64,000 nucleotides of DNA from Aeromonas australiensis (GCF_000819725.1 NZ_CDDH01000050.1:1-64000); one strand, 5' to 3'; positions 1 to 9,152 are shown, counted from the first letter of the stretch. Numbers and translations: made by a program. The notes: generated by a model from the sequence alone, not told the origin.

Positions 1-16
1 GCGGGGTTTTTTATTG
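1..16 (+). terminator. Tail of an intrinsic terminator (partial)
   Basis: The window opens with a G+C-rich arm followed by a run of six T, as in the 3' arm and U-tract of a rho-independent terminator. The 5' arm lies outside the window, so the gene it ends cannot be named. Confidence 0.4.
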
Positions 17-160
17 CCTGAAAATCAGCAAATCGCCTGAAAATTGGCCTCCCCTCTTCCCGTAGTTCAATGAATTCTCCCATAAAGCACCATAATAACC
101 GCTCTTTTCTGTTTGATATTTGCTCATTGGTTCAATGGGTTGGATATAAAAAACACAGAA

Positions 161-191
161 TGTGATGCCTCTACCTTTCTTGTGATGCCTC
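161..191 (+). repeat. 11-bp direct repeat, 20 bp apart, upstream of lipoprotein gene
   Basis: TGTGATGCCTC occurs at 161-171 and again at 181-191, two helical turns apart, about 70-100 bp before the lipoprotein start. The spacing fits a tandem activator or repressor site, but the motif matches no operator I know. It lacks the TCACA partner of a CRP site and fits the MalT box poorly. Confidence 0.45.
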
Positions 192-257
192 CTCTGGTTT
201 AATTCTTCAGTCCATATTGATGGACCAAGGAATCACAATAATTTAAGGAATAGACCC

Positions 258-710
258 ATGTTCAAAAGAACAGTAACGATGATGCTGGCGGCGGGAACCC
301 TGGTATTAGGTGGTTGTGCATCCAATGGTGGTGCAGAGCAGTCTGCAGCAGACAACAGCGACTTCGGTGGCAAGTCCATCTACCTGCGCGGGGAGATGAA
401 TGACTGGATGGCGACTGATGAAAGCAAGGTGGTCAAGGTGGCTGACAAGCTCTATATGGCTAAAGGCACCCTCAAGAAAGAGTGGGCCCCGTACAAGTTC
501 AAGTTTGCTGATTCAGGCTGGAGCTGCGGTACCAACTTTGGCTACAAGAGCCCCAGTGATGGTATTGTTGTATTGGGTGGTGAGGCTGTTCCTGCTAACC
601 CCTGCTCCAAGTATGAAGACATGAAGTTCTCACCGGAAGTTGATGGCGTATACGAGTTTTATCTGAATATGGCGGGTGAAACGCCGAGCGTTTACATCAA
701 GAAACCCTGA
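258..710 (+). CDS. Small lipoprotein with a CBM48/pullulanase-like beta-sandwich
   Basis: The 150-residue product begins with a lipoprotein signal peptide. A charged N-terminus and hydrophobic core end in the lipobox LGGC, so Cys20 should be lipidated after cleavage. The mature part contains SIYLRGEMNDWMA, the 'xYLRGxxNxW' opening of E-set/CBM48-type modules found at the N-terminus of pullulanases and related starch-acting proteins. No catalytic domain follows. A role in binding alpha-glucan or another glycan at the outer membrane is inference only. The ATG at 258 has AAGGA about 9 nt upstream. The gene stands alone and is closed by a terminator at 756-793. Confidence 0.75.
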   Translation: MFKRTVTMMLAAGTLVLGGCASNGGAEQSAADNSDFGGKSIYLRGEMNDWMATDESKVVKVADKLYMAKGTLKKEWAPYKFKFADSGWSCGTNFGYKSPSDGIVVLGGEAVPANPCSKYEDMKFSPEVDGVYEFYLNMAGETPSVYIKKP

Positions 711-755
711 TCTATCTCTGAGTGTTAAATATCTCGGCAAATTAATCAGTTAAGT

Positions 756-793
756 GCCCTGGCCCAGAAACCTGCTGGCCGGGGCTTTTTTTT
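756..793 (+). terminator. Intrinsic terminator after the lipoprotein gene
   Basis: CCTGGCC and GGCCGGGG-type arms form a G+C-rich stem that is followed by eight T. It lies 46 nt after the stop codon. Confidence 0.75.
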
Positions 794-822
794 GGGTTTC
801 AATTGGCCTTCATGGTATCGGG

Positions 823-870
823 GTGCTGTATGTTGTGCCATTTGCTCAATAGTGGTGCCATATGTTGTGT
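823..870 (+). promoter_or_regulatory. Two tandem NrdR-like boxes upstream of nrdJ
   Basis: Two 16-bp elements, 823-838 and 855-870, share TATGTTGTG and start exactly 32 bp apart. NrdR boxes are 16-bp palindromes (consensus acaCwAtATaTwGtgt) usually set about three helical turns apart upstream of ribonucleotide reductase genes. The right half of each element fits well (the second matches about 11 of 16 positions); the left halves are poor. Position and spacing support repression of nrdJ by NrdR. Confidence 0.55.
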
Positions 871-919
871 TTTGTGCTGTTATCATGATGTTGATGCATT
901 CACATAAGGTTGATTGGAG

Positions 920-3067
920 ATGGCTAAATCGAACCCAGTGATGGAGAGTAATCGTGGCCCCCGCCTTATTCCCCTGCAAGAAACGTCCCTCGAGATCTGG
1001 GATAGCAAGTATCGCCTCAAGAACAAGGATGGCACTCCCATCGACAGCTCTATCGATGAGACCTACCAGCGGGTTGCCCGTGCGTTAGCAGAGCAGGAGC
1101 TGGAGCCGGAGGCCTGGTATGAGCCGTTCCTGTGGGCGCTGCGCAATGGGGCCATTCCGGCGGGCCGCATCACCTCCAATGCGGGGGCTTTTGAGCACAA
1201 GCCGGCCACTTCAACCATCAATTGCACTGTTTCCGGCACCATCGAAGATTCGATGGACCATATCCTCGGTAAGGTGCACGAGGCCGGCCTGACCCTGAAA
1301 GCTGGGTGCGGTATCGGCTATGACTTTTCGACCCTGCGCCCGCGCGGTGCCTTTGTCTCCGGTGCCGGTGCCTACACCTCAGGCCCACTCTCCTTCATGG
1401 ATATCTATGACAAGATGTGTTTCACCGTCTCGTCAGCCGGTGGCCGTCGCGGCGCCCAGATGGGCACTATGGATATCCGCCATCCCGATGTGATCGAGTT
1501 TATTCAGGCCAAGCGTGAAGATGGCCGCCTGCGTCAGTTCAACCTCTCCCTGCTCATCACGGAAGATTTCGTCAAGGCGGTGAAAGAGGGTGCGCCCTGG
1601 TCGCTGCTCTTCCCCTACACCGCCAAAGAGGTGGAGCAGGATGCCATTGCACTGGACGATCCTGCTCAGGTGCTTTGGGCAGACTGGCCCAACAAGGAAG
1701 GGGTCGTGTTCAACGAGTTGGGGCAGGTCGCCTGCAAGGTCTACAAGACCATGCCCGCCCGCAAGCTGTGGAATGTCATCATGACCTCCACCTATGACTA
1801 TGCAGAGCCCGGCTTCATCCTGATCGACAAGGTCAACCAGATGAACAACAACTGGTTCTGTGAAGAGATCCGCGCGACCAACCCCTGTGGCGAGCAGCCG
1901 TTGCCACCCTACGGTGCCTGTCTGCTGGGCTCGGTCAATCTGACCAAGTTTGTGCGCGACCCTTTTACTGAAAACGCGGCGTTCGATTGGCAGGCGTTTC
2001 GCAAGGTAGTGGCCATCTTCACCCGCATGCTCGATAACGTGGTGGAGATCAACCAGCTGCCGCTGGCCAAACAGCGCGAGGAGATCATAGCCAAGCGCCG
2101 GCATGGCATGGGTTTCCTGGGGCTTGGTTCGACCCTCACCATGCTGCAGATCAAGTACGGCTCTGCGGCATCCGTGGCCTTTACCAAGCAGGTATCTCTG
2201 GAGCTGGCGATGATCGGCTGGCAAGAGTCCTTGCGTCTGGCCAAGGAGAAGGGCCCGGCCCCCATCATGGAGCAGGAGTTTGAAGTGACTGGCAAGATGC
2301 TGCGTCTGCGCCCCGAGATGGCGGCTGATGGCATCAAGGTGGGCGACAAGGTGAAGGGCAAGGTGCTGCACGCACGCTATAGCCGCTATATGCAGCAGGT
2401 TGCCGAGGTGGATCCTGCGCTGGTCGCCGAGCTGGCGGAAGTGGGTGGGCGTTTCACTCACCACAGCAGTATCGCCCCCACCGGCACTATCTCCCTGTCA
2501 CTGGCCAATAACGCCAGCAACGGCATCGAGCCAAGCTTTGCCCATCACTACAGCCGCAATGTCATCAAACCCGGCAAGAAGAGCAAGGAGAGCGTCGACG
2601 TCTACTCCTTCGAACTGCTGGCCTATCGCGAGCTGGTGAATCCGGCCGCCATGCCCTATGCCGATGATGAGGAGAGTCGTCTGCCGGACTATTTCATTAC
2701 TGCTGATGACATCACCCCGGCCCAGCATGTGGACATTCAGGCGGCGGCCCAGCGCTGGATCGACTCCTCCATCTCCAAAACCGCCAATGTGCCGACCGAT
2801 TTCCCGTTCGAGCAGTTCAAGGACATCTACATGTATGCCTCGGACTCCGGCCTCAAGGGGTGCACCACCTTCCGCTTCAATCCGGAGGCCTTCCAGGGCG
2901 TGCTGGTGAAGGAGAAGGATCTGGAGAACACCCTCTATGAGTTCACCCTGGAGGATGGCTCCGTCATCTCCGTCAAGGGGAACGAAGAGATCGAATACGA
3001 TGGCGAGCTGCACACTGCCGCCAACCTCTACGACGCCTTGAAAGAAGGCTATTACGGTAAATTCTGA
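920..3067 (+). CDS. nrdJ: Adenosylcobalamin-dependent (class II) ribonucleotide reductase, catalytic subunit NrdJa
   Basis: The 715-residue protein makes deoxyribonucleotides from ribonucleotides with an adenosylcobalamin-generated thiyl radical, with no need for oxygen. NPCGEQPLPP carries the radical cysteine (Cys323), followed 11 residues later by Cys334. Cys102 in NCTVSGT is the expected partner of the redox pair. The usual C-terminal zinc/redox tail is missing: the protein stops soon after GCTTFRFNPEAF, and that tail is encoded by the next gene. I prefer ATG 920 over TTG 914 because AAGG at 906-909 is better spaced from it. The two nrdJ genes are 10 nt apart and must be cotranscribed. The same split is known in Pseudomonas. 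Confidence 0.93.
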   Translation: MAKSNPVMESNRGPRLIPLQETSLEIWDSKYRLKNKDGTPIDSSIDETYQRVARALAEQELEPEAWYEPFLWALRNGAIPAGRITSNAGAFEHKPATSTINCTVSGTIEDSMDHILGKVHEAGLTLKAGCGIGYDFSTLRPRGAFVSGAGAYTSGPLSFMDIYDKMCFTVSSAGGRRGAQMGTMDIRHPDVIEFIQAKREDGRLRQFNLSLLITEDFVKAVKEGAPWSLLFPYTAKEVEQDAIALDDPAQVLWADWPNKEGVVFNELGQVACKVYKTMPARKLWNVIMTSTYDYAEPGFILIDKVNQMNNNWFCEEIRATNPCGEQPLPPYGACLLGSVNLTKFVRDPFTENAAFDWQAFRKVVAIFTRMLDNVVEINQLPLAKQREEIIAKRRHGMGFLGLGSTLTMLQIKYGSAASVAFTKQVSLELAMIGWQESLRLAKEKGPAPIMEQEFEVTGKMLRLRPEMAADGIKVGDKVKGKVLHARYSRYMQQVAEVDPALVAELAEVGGRFTHHSSIAPTGTISLSLANNASNGIEPSFAHHYSRNVIKPGKKSKESVDVYSFELLAYRELVNPAAMPYADDEESRLPDYFITADDITPAQHVDIQAAAQRWIDSSISKTANVPTDFPFEQFKDIYMYASDSGLKGCTTFRFNPEAFQGVLVKEKDLENTLYEFTLEDGSVISVKGNEEIEYDGELHTAANLYDALKEGYYGKF

Positions 3068-3077
3068 GAACGACATT

Positions 3078-3761
3078 ATGGTCAAGAAGATCGACAAGAA
3101 AATCGTCGCCTACAAGGTGCGTACCAAGGATGGGCCGCAAGAAGATCTCTCTGCGCAGGATGACGTGGTGCACATGCACGAAACCGTGTTGCGCCCGGAG
3201 CGGCTGATGGGCACCACCTACAAGCTGAAGACGCCGGAACATGTTTCCGAGCACTCGCTGTTCATCACCATCAACGACATCATTCTCAACGAGGGCACGG
3301 TGCACGAAACCCGCCGTCCGTTCGAGATCTTCATCAACTCCAAGAGTCTGGAACACTACCAGTGGATCGTGGCGCTGACCCGCATCATCTCCGCCGTTTT
3401 TCGCAAGGGTGGTGATGTCACCTTCCTGGTGGATGAGCTGCGCTCGGTGTTTGATCCCAAGGGTGGCTACTGGAACAAGGGCAAGTATGTGCCGTCGCTT
3501 ATCGCCGAAATTGGCAACGTGATCGAGAGCCACTTCACCGAGATTGGCATGCTCAAGGTAACCGGGCTGGACGAGCATCAGCAGGCATTTCTGACCGAGA
3601 AGCGGGCCGAGTTGCAGGCGGCGCAAGAAGCTGAAGAGCAACATGCGGGCAGTGGCTTCCCGGCCAATGCCGCGCTCTGCTACAAGTGCCACACCAAGGC
3701 GCTGGTGCAGAAGGATGGCTGCATGACCTGCCTCAACTGTGGCGACTCCAAGTGCGGCTGA
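3078..3761 (+). CDS. nrdJb: Class II ribonucleotide reductase C-terminal subunit NrdJb (TSCPD domain)
   Basis: The 227-residue protein matches the detached C-terminal part of class II reductases. A TSCPD-type domain (about residues 15-170, with GGDVTFLVDELRSVFDPKGGY) is followed by a linker and a cysteine cluster, CYKCHTKALVQKDGCMTC plus two further Cys. This cluster probably binds zinc or passes reducing equivalents to the active site of NrdJa. It starts 10 nt after nrdJa. The split is typical of the NrdJa/NrdJb pair and is not a mutation: both halves are clean reading frames, and the upstream stop is far from any homopolymer. Confidence 0.88.
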   Translation: MVKKIDKKIVAYKVRTKDGPQEDLSAQDDVVHMHETVLRPERLMGTTYKLKTPEHVSEHSLFITINDIILNEGTVHETRRPFEIFINSKSLEHYQWIVALTRIISAVFRKGGDVTFLVDELRSVFDPKGGYWNKGKYVPSLIAEIGNVIESHFTEIGMLKVTGLDEHQQAFLTEKRAELQAAQEAEEQHAGSGFPANAALCYKCHTKALVQKDGCMTCLNCGDSKCG

Positions 3762-3981
3762 CAGGCTGGCTCAAGTCGTTGAACGACAGCAGAAAAATCG
3801 GTCGCAGCGCGGGTATTTTGATTGCTGTTTTTATGTGCAATCAAATCAATCGGCCCAGTGATTTGTTGCGCAATAGTAAAATCGGGCGTAGCGTTGAGAG
3901 TAATAAAACTGTCACGGCCGTGTGGTTTCAATGACATCTGAGATTCACACACGTGGCCCTTCAGTGCCAAGGAGGATGCTT

Positions 3982-5352
3982 ATGGACAATACGGACCGAA
4001 AGCTGTTTATCCTGGATACCAACGTTCTGCTTCACGAACCCCTCGCTATCTACTCCTTCAAAGAGCACGATGTGCTCATCCCCATGACGGTGCTGGAAGA
4101 GCTCGATAACATCAAGGATCGCAACAAGGATGTCAGCCGCGATGCGCGGGTGGCCATTCGTGCTCTGGAAGATGTGTTCCGCGATGCAACCCCGGATCAG
4201 ATCACTCAAGGGGTACCGCTGGCTGGCGAAGCGAGCGGCAATATCTGCATCTTCAGCGATCACCATCTACCGCAGGATGCCGAGATCTTTACCGACAAGG
4301 AGGCTGACAACCGCATCATCAATGCGGCCCTCTATCTGCAAAAGCATGAGTTGAAGCGTCAGGTGGTGCTGGTCACCAAAGACATCAACATGCGCCTCAA
4401 GGCCAAAGGAGCCGGGCTTGCTCACGTTGAAGATTACCGCAGTGACCAGCTGATCGACGATATCCGCCTGCTGGCCAAAGGCTTTCAGGTAGTGCCCGGC
4501 AGTTTCTGGGAGCGGGTTGGCGAGTGCGAGAGTGAGACCCATGGTCGCGACACCATCCATCTGATCGATGCCAACCTGCTGGAGGGAGTTCACGTCAACC
4601 AGTACCTGATCGATGAGGAGAACTTCTTCGCCGCTCGGGTGCTCAGCCAGGATGGTAACAAGATCCGCATCAAGGATCTGGGCCGTGACAGGCTGATGTC
4701 CCGCAAGGCGTGGGGGGTGCATCCCAAGAACGTCTATCAGGGGATGGCCCTCGATGCCCTGCTCGATCCGCACATCGATCTGGTGATCCTGACCGGCCCG
4801 GCCGGTTGCGGCAAGACTTTGCTGGCGATGGCGGCGGCGCTGGAGCTGGTGATTGAAAAGGGGGTTTACGAGAAGGTGATCGTGACCCGCAATACCCCGG
4901 AAATTGCCGAAAGCATCGGCTTCCTGCCCGGCACCGAAGAGGAGAAGATGATGCCCTGGCTGGCGGCGGTGACCGACACTCTGGAGGTGCTGCACAAGCA
5001 GGACGAGAACATGAGCGGCTCGCTCAGCTACATCATGGAGAAGGCCAACATCCAGTTTAAATCGGTCAACTTTATGCGCGGGCGCAGTATCCAGAACACC
5101 TTCGTGCTGCTGGATGAGTGCCAGAACCTGACCGCCTCCCAGATCAAGACCATCATTACCCGCTGCGGCGAGGGGACCAAGATCGTCTGCTCCGGTAACC
5201 TGGCACAGATCGACTCCAACTACCTGAGTCCGGTAACCTCGGGTCTGACCTACATCGTCGAGCGTTTTAAGGATTTTGACGGCAGTGCCAACATCTTCCT
5301 CAACGGCGTGGTACGCAGCCGACTGGCTTCGTTCGCCGAGGAAAATCTCTGA
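3982..5352 (+). CDS. PIN domain-PhoH family ATPase (YlaK type)
   Basis: The 457-residue protein has an N-terminal PIN nuclease fold (about 1-150; LFILDTNVLLHEP and VLEELDNIKD supply the first acidic residues). It is followed by a PhoH-type P-loop ATPase (about 250-457) with Walker A GPAGCGKT and Walker B FVLLDECQN. Such PIN-PhoH (PhoH2-like) proteins are RNA helicase/ribonucleases in actinobacteria; the role in gammaproteobacteria is not settled. An AAGGAGG at 3969-3975 is 6 nt from ATG 3982, which decides the start over the in-frame ATGs at 3922 and 3976. A terminator follows the gene. Confidence 0.88.
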   Translation: MDNTDRKLFILDTNVLLHEPLAIYSFKEHDVLIPMTVLEELDNIKDRNKDVSRDARVAIRALEDVFRDATPDQITQGVPLAGEASGNICIFSDHHLPQDAEIFTDKEADNRIINAALYLQKHELKRQVVLVTKDINMRLKAKGAGLAHVEDYRSDQLIDDIRLLAKGFQVVPGSFWERVGECESETHGRDTIHLIDANLLEGVHVNQYLIDEENFFAARVLSQDGNKIRIKDLGRDRLMSRKAWGVHPKNVYQGMALDALLDPHIDLVILTGPAGCGKTLLAMAAALELVIEKGVYEKVIVTRNTPEIAESIGFLPGTEEEKMMPWLAAVTDTLEVLHKQDENMSGSLSYIMEKANIQFKSVNFMRGRSIQNTFVLLDECQNLTASQIKTIITRCGEGTKIVCSGNLAQIDSNYLSPVTSGLTYIVERFKDFDGSANIFLNGVVRSRLASFAEENL

Positions 5353-5396
5353 TTAAATACAATAGGTCATAGGTACAAAGGGAGGTCAACAGCCCT

Positions 5397-5435
5397 TAAT
5401 GCCAGTCAGCTCAGCCTGACTGGCATTGTTTTTTA
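5397..5435 (+). terminator. Intrinsic terminator after the PhoH gene
   Basis: An ATGCCAGTCAG arm pairs with CTGACTGGCAT and is followed by TTGTTTTTT. It is a perfect 11-bp stem 45 nt after the stop codon. Confidence 0.88.
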
Positions 5436-5768
5436 TTGGGATTTTTACACTGAGCCTGAACTTCTATGGCCTTACTTTCACGCCGTGAGGGGCATTTCTT
5501 GCTCGATGTCGGCAGTACAAACAACCCTGCACAGCCACCTGCTGCGGGATATTTTCCGGCGGTGTCCTGACACTGCTGCTCGGTGCTCTTTGGTAGGGGC
5601 GCTGATGGCCTTGACCAGTCGAATCATGGTTATGGGCCGATGGCGCAGGCGCGCGACCTTGCCAGCGGTGGGCTGGGTAGTGATGGGCCTGGGGTAATGA
5701 GGTCGGCTAGTGGCTCAATGCGGGGGAATGGCGGGCGTGAAGAGGGCCGAGATCCAAGTCGACAGGCA
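5436..5768. other. Gene-poor interval with no supported gene
   Basis: Between two terminators I find no reading frame with a start site and a plausible product. Several short frames look partly protein-like. One runs from ATG 5466 for 35 codons, and another frame around 5530-5590 encodes a hydrophobic stretch, but each stops quickly. The interval may hold a decayed gene. No repeats or RNA gene are evident. Confidence 0.4.
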
Positions 5769-5807
5769 CAAAAATCCGAAACCAAATCGACAGGTTTCGG
5801 ATTTTTA
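5769..5807. terminator. Bidirectional terminator downstream of bcp
   Basis: AAAAATCCGAAACC pairs with GGTTTCGGATTTTT around a short loop, so there is a T-run on both strands. On the minus strand it lies about 80 nt after the bcp stop codon. Confidence 0.85.
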
Positions 5808-5887
5808 TACATGGGGCAGGCTGTTTCATGGCGTCTTCGCCGACAGGCATTACTTGCGTGGCTGGCCTGACCATTACCGCGGGGAGG

Positions 5888-6352
5888 TTATCCCTTGAGG
5901 AAATCCAGTACTACCTGATGGTGATCGCTGGTTTTGAACTTGTCGAAGTGGTGGGCAATCTTGCCCTCTTCGTCGATCAGGAAGCTCTGGCGGTGAATGC
6001 CGTCATACTCCTTGCCCATGAACTTCTTCGGGCCCCAGACTCCAAAGGCATCGGCGACGGCGTGGTCTTCATCGGCCAGCAGGGTGAAGTTGAGCTGGTC
6101 CCGCTCTTCGAACTTTTTCAGCCGTTTGGCCGGATCCGGGCTGATGCCAAGCACCACCACATTGAGGGCGGCCAACTCGGCGTTCACATCGCGCAGGCTG
6201 CAGGCCTGGGTGGTGCAGCCGGGGGTCATTGCCTTGGGGTAGAAATAGACCAGCACCTTCTTGCCGCGCAGGCCAGCGAGGCTGACCTGATTGCCATTCT
6301 GGTCGGGCAGGGAGAAAGCGGGGGCGGGGCTGCCAGCTTGTAGTGGTTGCAT
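5888..6352 (-). CDS. bcp: Thioredoxin-dependent peroxiredoxin Bcp (PrxQ type)
   Basis: The 154-residue protein reduces hydrogen peroxide and organic peroxides in the cytoplasm, using thioredoxin as reductant. The AhpC/TSA fold is clear: FSLPDQNGNQVSL, then VLVYFYPKAMTPGCTTQAC. The peroxidatic cysteine is in the PGCT motif, and the second Cys five residues later is the resolving residue of atypical 2-Cys PrxQ enzymes. Length is as in E. coli. It is encoded just downstream of gcvR on the same strand (24-nt gap), the arrangement found in E. coli. Confidence 0.95.
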   Translation of the reverse strand: MQPLQAGSPAPAFSLPDQNGNQVSLAGLRGKKVLVYFYPKAMTPGCTTQACSLRDVNAELAALNVVVLGISPDPAKRLKKFEERDQLNFTLLADEDHAVADAFGVWGPKKFMGKEYDGIHRQSFLIDEEGKIAHHFDKFKTSDHHQVVLDFLKG

Positions 6353-6376
6353 GGGGTCTCCTCGGGTAAAACGCCT

Positions 6377-6910
6377 TCAGGCGTGTTTGCGATTGACGAT
6401 AAACTCGAACGATTCGGCACCCAGTTGACGACAGAATTCGGCGAAGGCGGTTTGCGAACCTTCCACTTCACCCTCTCTGGCCAGATTGAGCTGAAAACTG
6501 ATCTTCAGCAGGTTGAACGGCTGCTGCTCCAGGGTCATGGATTGCATCGCCTGAATGTTCCAGCCATGTTCGCTGAAGAACTGGGTGCACTGGCTTACGA
6601 TACCGGGCTCGTCGCGGATCAACAGGTCGGCACTGGCGCGGATGTCATACTGCAGGGAGTGGTGGCGTTCGGTGCGTTTCATCATGGTGATGAGATCCCA
6701 CTCCTGGCTACGCAGGGGCAGGCTGATTTCGAGTTGCATCATGCTGTTCCAGTCACCCGAGAGCAGCATGATAAAGGTAAATTCATTACCGAAGATGCCA
6801 AGGCGGCTGTCCACAATGTTGCAACCACAGCCACTGACGTGACGGGTCACTTCATTGACGATGCCAGGCCTGTCCGTGCCGATGGCCGTTACGACCAGGT
6901 AGTGAGTCAT
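6377..6910 (-). CDS. gcvR: Glycine cleavage system transcriptional repressor GcvR
   Basis: The 177-residue protein has two ACT domains. The first (about 5-80) opens with TAIGTDRPGIVNEVTRHV, and the second (about 90-165) contains LLIRDEPGIVSQCTQFF. In E. coli GcvR binds glycine and controls GcvA, and so the gcv operon. The start is taken at CAT 6908-6910 (protein MTHYLVV), preceded on the minus strand by GAGAGAAG; this matches the family N-terminus, and upstream in-frame codons are not conserved. The gene is divergent from dapA and followed by bcp, as in E. coli. Confidence 0.92.
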   Translation of the reverse strand: MTHYLVVTAIGTDRPGIVNEVTRHVSGCGCNIVDSRLGIFGNEFTFIMLLSGDWNSMMQLEISLPLRSQEWDLITMMKRTERHHSLQYDIRASADLLIRDEPGIVSQCTQFFSEHGWNIQAMQSMTLEQQPFNLLKISFQLNLAREGEVEGSQTAFAEFCRQLGAESFEFIVNRKHA

Positions 6911-7115
6911 AAATCTTCTCTCGTCCTTTATTTCGTTGCGAAAGCTGCGCTGGCAAGCCAACCCTGCGGCTCCGATGACCACTCCCTGAGGGGCGCTGCC
7001 GACTTTCGTCCATTACTTTTTGTTCCGGATGGTATCACGGCTTGCCCCCTCTCTCCCTTGTTTTTCAAAGGGGTCAGCTTTACCATTACGCCCCTGAAAA
7101 TCGGGAGAAAAGTCC

Positions 7116-8003
7116 ATGTTACGCGGTAGTATTGTTGCGCTTGTTACCCCCATGCTGGCTTCAGGTGAAGTCGATTGGGCCAGTCTGGCCAAACTGGTCG
7201 ACTATCATGTCAGCGCCGGGACCAGCGCCATTGTTGCGGTGGGGACCACAGGGGAATCGGTGACCCTGAGCGAGCAGGAGCATATCGCAGTCGTTGAAAA
7301 GACAGTTGAGTATGCCGCCGGACGCATTCCCGTCATCGCCGGTTGCGGCTCCAACAATACCGCCCACGCCATTGAATTGGCCAGACGCTTGGCCAAAACA
7401 GGCGTGGTGGCGGGTCTCTCGGTGACCCCTTACTACAACAAACCTACTCAGGAAGGTCTCTATCGTCACTATTGTGCGATCGCCGAGGCTAGTGGTCTGC
7501 CCCAAATTCTTTATAATGTGCCCGGTCGCACCTGTTGCGATCTCAAACCGGAGACCGTGGCTCGTCTGGCCAAGGTTCCCGGCATTATCGGTTTGAAAGA
7601 GGCAACCGGCGATTTGAGCCGCACCCCGCTGCTGCGCGAGTTGTGCGGGCCGGAGTTTGCTCTCTACAGTGGCGACGATGCCACTGGTTGTGATTTTATG
7701 CTGCAAGGTGGCGACGGCGTGATTTCGGTCACCACCAATATTGCAGCGGCCCAGATGGCCGACATGTGTCGTGCTGCGCTGGCCGGTGATGCCGGACAGG
7801 CCCATGACATCAACAATCTCTTGATGCCGTTGCACCAGACTCTGTTCTGCGAACCGAGTCCCACCCCGGTGAAATGGGCTTGTGCCCAACTGGGGCTGAT
7901 TGCAACAGCCACCTTGCGCCTGCCACTGGTTGACCTCACCCCTGAGGGCGAACAGCTGATGGCGCGAGCACTGACCACAGCGGAGTTGATGGCGAGTGTT
8001 TAA
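7116..8003 (+). CDS. dapA: 4-hydroxy-tetrahydrodipicolinate synthase DapA
   Basis: The 295-residue TIM-barrel lyase condenses pyruvate with L-aspartate semialdehyde, the first committed step to meso-diaminopimelate and lysine. Visible motifs are GTTGESVTL (pyruvate/ASA binding loop), LYNVPGRT with the catalytic-triad tyrosine, and GLKEATGD with the Schiff-base Lys161, at the same number as in E. coli. A strong GGGAGAA site precedes the ATG. The last codons overlap bamC by 8 nt, so translation is probably coupled. Confidence 0.97.
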   Translation: MLRGSIVALVTPMLASGEVDWASLAKLVDYHVSAGTSAIVAVGTTGESVTLSEQEHIAVVEKTVEYAAGRIPVIAGCGSNNTAHAIELARRLAKTGVVAGLSVTPYYNKPTQEGLYRHYCAIAEASGLPQILYNVPGRTCCDLKPETVARLAKVPGIIGLKEATGDLSRTPLLRELCGPEFALYSGDDATGCDFMLQGGDGVISVTTNIAAAQMADMCRAALAGDAGQAHDINNLLMPLHQTLFCEPSPTPVKWACAQLGLIATATLRLPLVDLTPEGEQLMARALTTAELMASV

Positions 8004-9123
8004 ATCTAATGGAAAGGGAAATAGAGCCCGTCTGGTGCTGAGCGTTGCGACTGTAGCCGTACTGGCTGGTTGCAGCTCCCCCCAGGATCGCAAAATGGCC
8101 AACCGCGACTTCGGTTATGAAGATGCCCGCCTCGAGGGCCGTGCGTTCTTGATCCCCGCAGGATTGAGCGCCCCCACCTTTAACAGCCAGTACGATATCC
8201 CGCCGCTACCCGAGAGCAGCCGAGAAGGAGCCCTCGGTGCCCAGGTTGACGTGCGCCCGCCCGCCCAGTTGTTGACCGTGGTACCGGGCAGTCAGGTCGT
8301 GCAGGCCGCAACCGAACCGACCGTTGCCTTCTATGCCCTGAGCACCAGCCAGAGCGTGGAGCGCGATACCTGGTCGTTCCTGATGAACTTCCTGGCCAAA
8401 TACAAGGTCACCACCGAGAAGCTGGATCAGCAGGATGGCGTATTGCAGACCGGCTGGTTTGACAACACGGTTGCCCTCGATGGCTGGGGGGCAGATGATG
8501 ACGATTTCAAGATCCGTCAGCGTTACCAATTTACCGTGCGTAACGATGTCCAGCGCCACGCCGTCAATATGTCGGTCCGGGTGCTGGATCACGAAGAGAC
8601 CATCGACGGCGAGACCAGCAACAAGCTGACCCCGGCCGATGCCCAGCGTTATGCCGCCCGGGTGCTGAACCAGTTCTCTCTCTATTACGACAGCCAGCTG
8701 AAAGCCCGTGAGCAGCACAAGTCCAACGATGGTATGGGTCTGCAACTGGGTCTGGACAACAACGAGCTGAGCGCCTGGATTGCCGAAGGCTCCTTTGATC
8801 AGGTGTGGCGTCGCCTCAATCAGGTACTGCCCGCTTATGGTTTCATCATCAAGAATACCCAGCAGTCACTGGGCTGGATCGATGTCGAGTATGACGAGCC
8901 GGGTGCCGAGTTCTGGAAGGCGAAAGGGAGTGAGCCGTTCAAGCTGGAAGAAGAAAAATACCGCTTCCAGCTTGGCGAAATGGCGGGAGGCAAGACCTCC
9001 ATCACCCTGTTCGACAAGGACAAGAAGCCGGTATCGTCCGGGGTTATCTCCCAGATGTATATCAGCCTGTCCGAGGCGTTCGCCAAGGGGCTGGCCGATC
9101 AGGCAGCAGCAAAAGCAGAATAA
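7996..9123 (+). CDS. bamC: Outer membrane assembly lipoprotein BamC (NlpB)
   Basis: The 375-residue lipoprotein is part of the beta-barrel assembly machine. A type II signal peptide ends in LAGC (Cys26). It is followed by the extended N-terminal 'lasso' segment ([14 protein letters not shown]) that contacts BamD, and by two helix-grip domains (about 110-230 and 250-370). The start is GTG 7996, inside the end of dapA, because only this start leaves a proper signal peptide. The dapA-bamC-purC order is the same as in E. coli. A hairpin terminator follows. Confidence 0.93.
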   Translation: MFKSNGKGNRARLVLSVATVAVLAGCSSPQDRKMANRDFGYEDARLEGRAFLIPAGLSAPTFNSQYDIPPLPESSREGALGAQVDVRPPAQLLTVVPGSQVVQAATEPTVAFYALSTSQSVERDTWSFLMNFLAKYKVTTEKLDQQDGVLQTGWFDNTVALDGWGADDDDFKIRQRYQFTVRNDVQRHAVNMSVRVLDHEETIDGETSNKLTPADAQRYAARVLNQFSLYYDSQLKAREQHKSNDGMGLQLGLDNNELSAWIAEGSFDQVWRRLNQVLPAYGFIIKNTQQSLGWIDVEYDEPGAEFWKAKGSEPFKLEEEKYRFQLGEMAGGKTSITLFDKDKKPVSSGVISQMYISLSEAFAKGLADQAAAKAE

Positions 9124-9124
9124 A

Positions 9125-9152
9125 TACAGGGGCCTTGTGCCCCTGTTTTGTT
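9125..9152 (+). terminator. Intrinsic terminator after bamC
   Basis: ACAGGGG pairs with CCCCTGT and is followed by TTTTGTT, immediately after the bamC stop codon. A second, T-poor hairpin (AATCCCC/GGGGATT, about 9157-9183) lies just downstream in the purC leader. Confidence 0.75.

Noticed and set aside
53-62. MalT-box-like decamer upstream of the lipoprotein gene
   Set aside because: It is a single reversed site with two mismatches and far from the promoter. MalT needs several sites.
1433-2464. 343-codon open frame antisense to nrdJ
   Set aside because: It is a shadow of the reductase coding frame, with His/Leu/Gln-rich composition only.
3067-3078. nrdJa/nrdJb split considered as a frameshift
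   Set aside because: Both parts have proper starts and stops 10 nt apart, and the same two-gene form is known in Pseudomonas.
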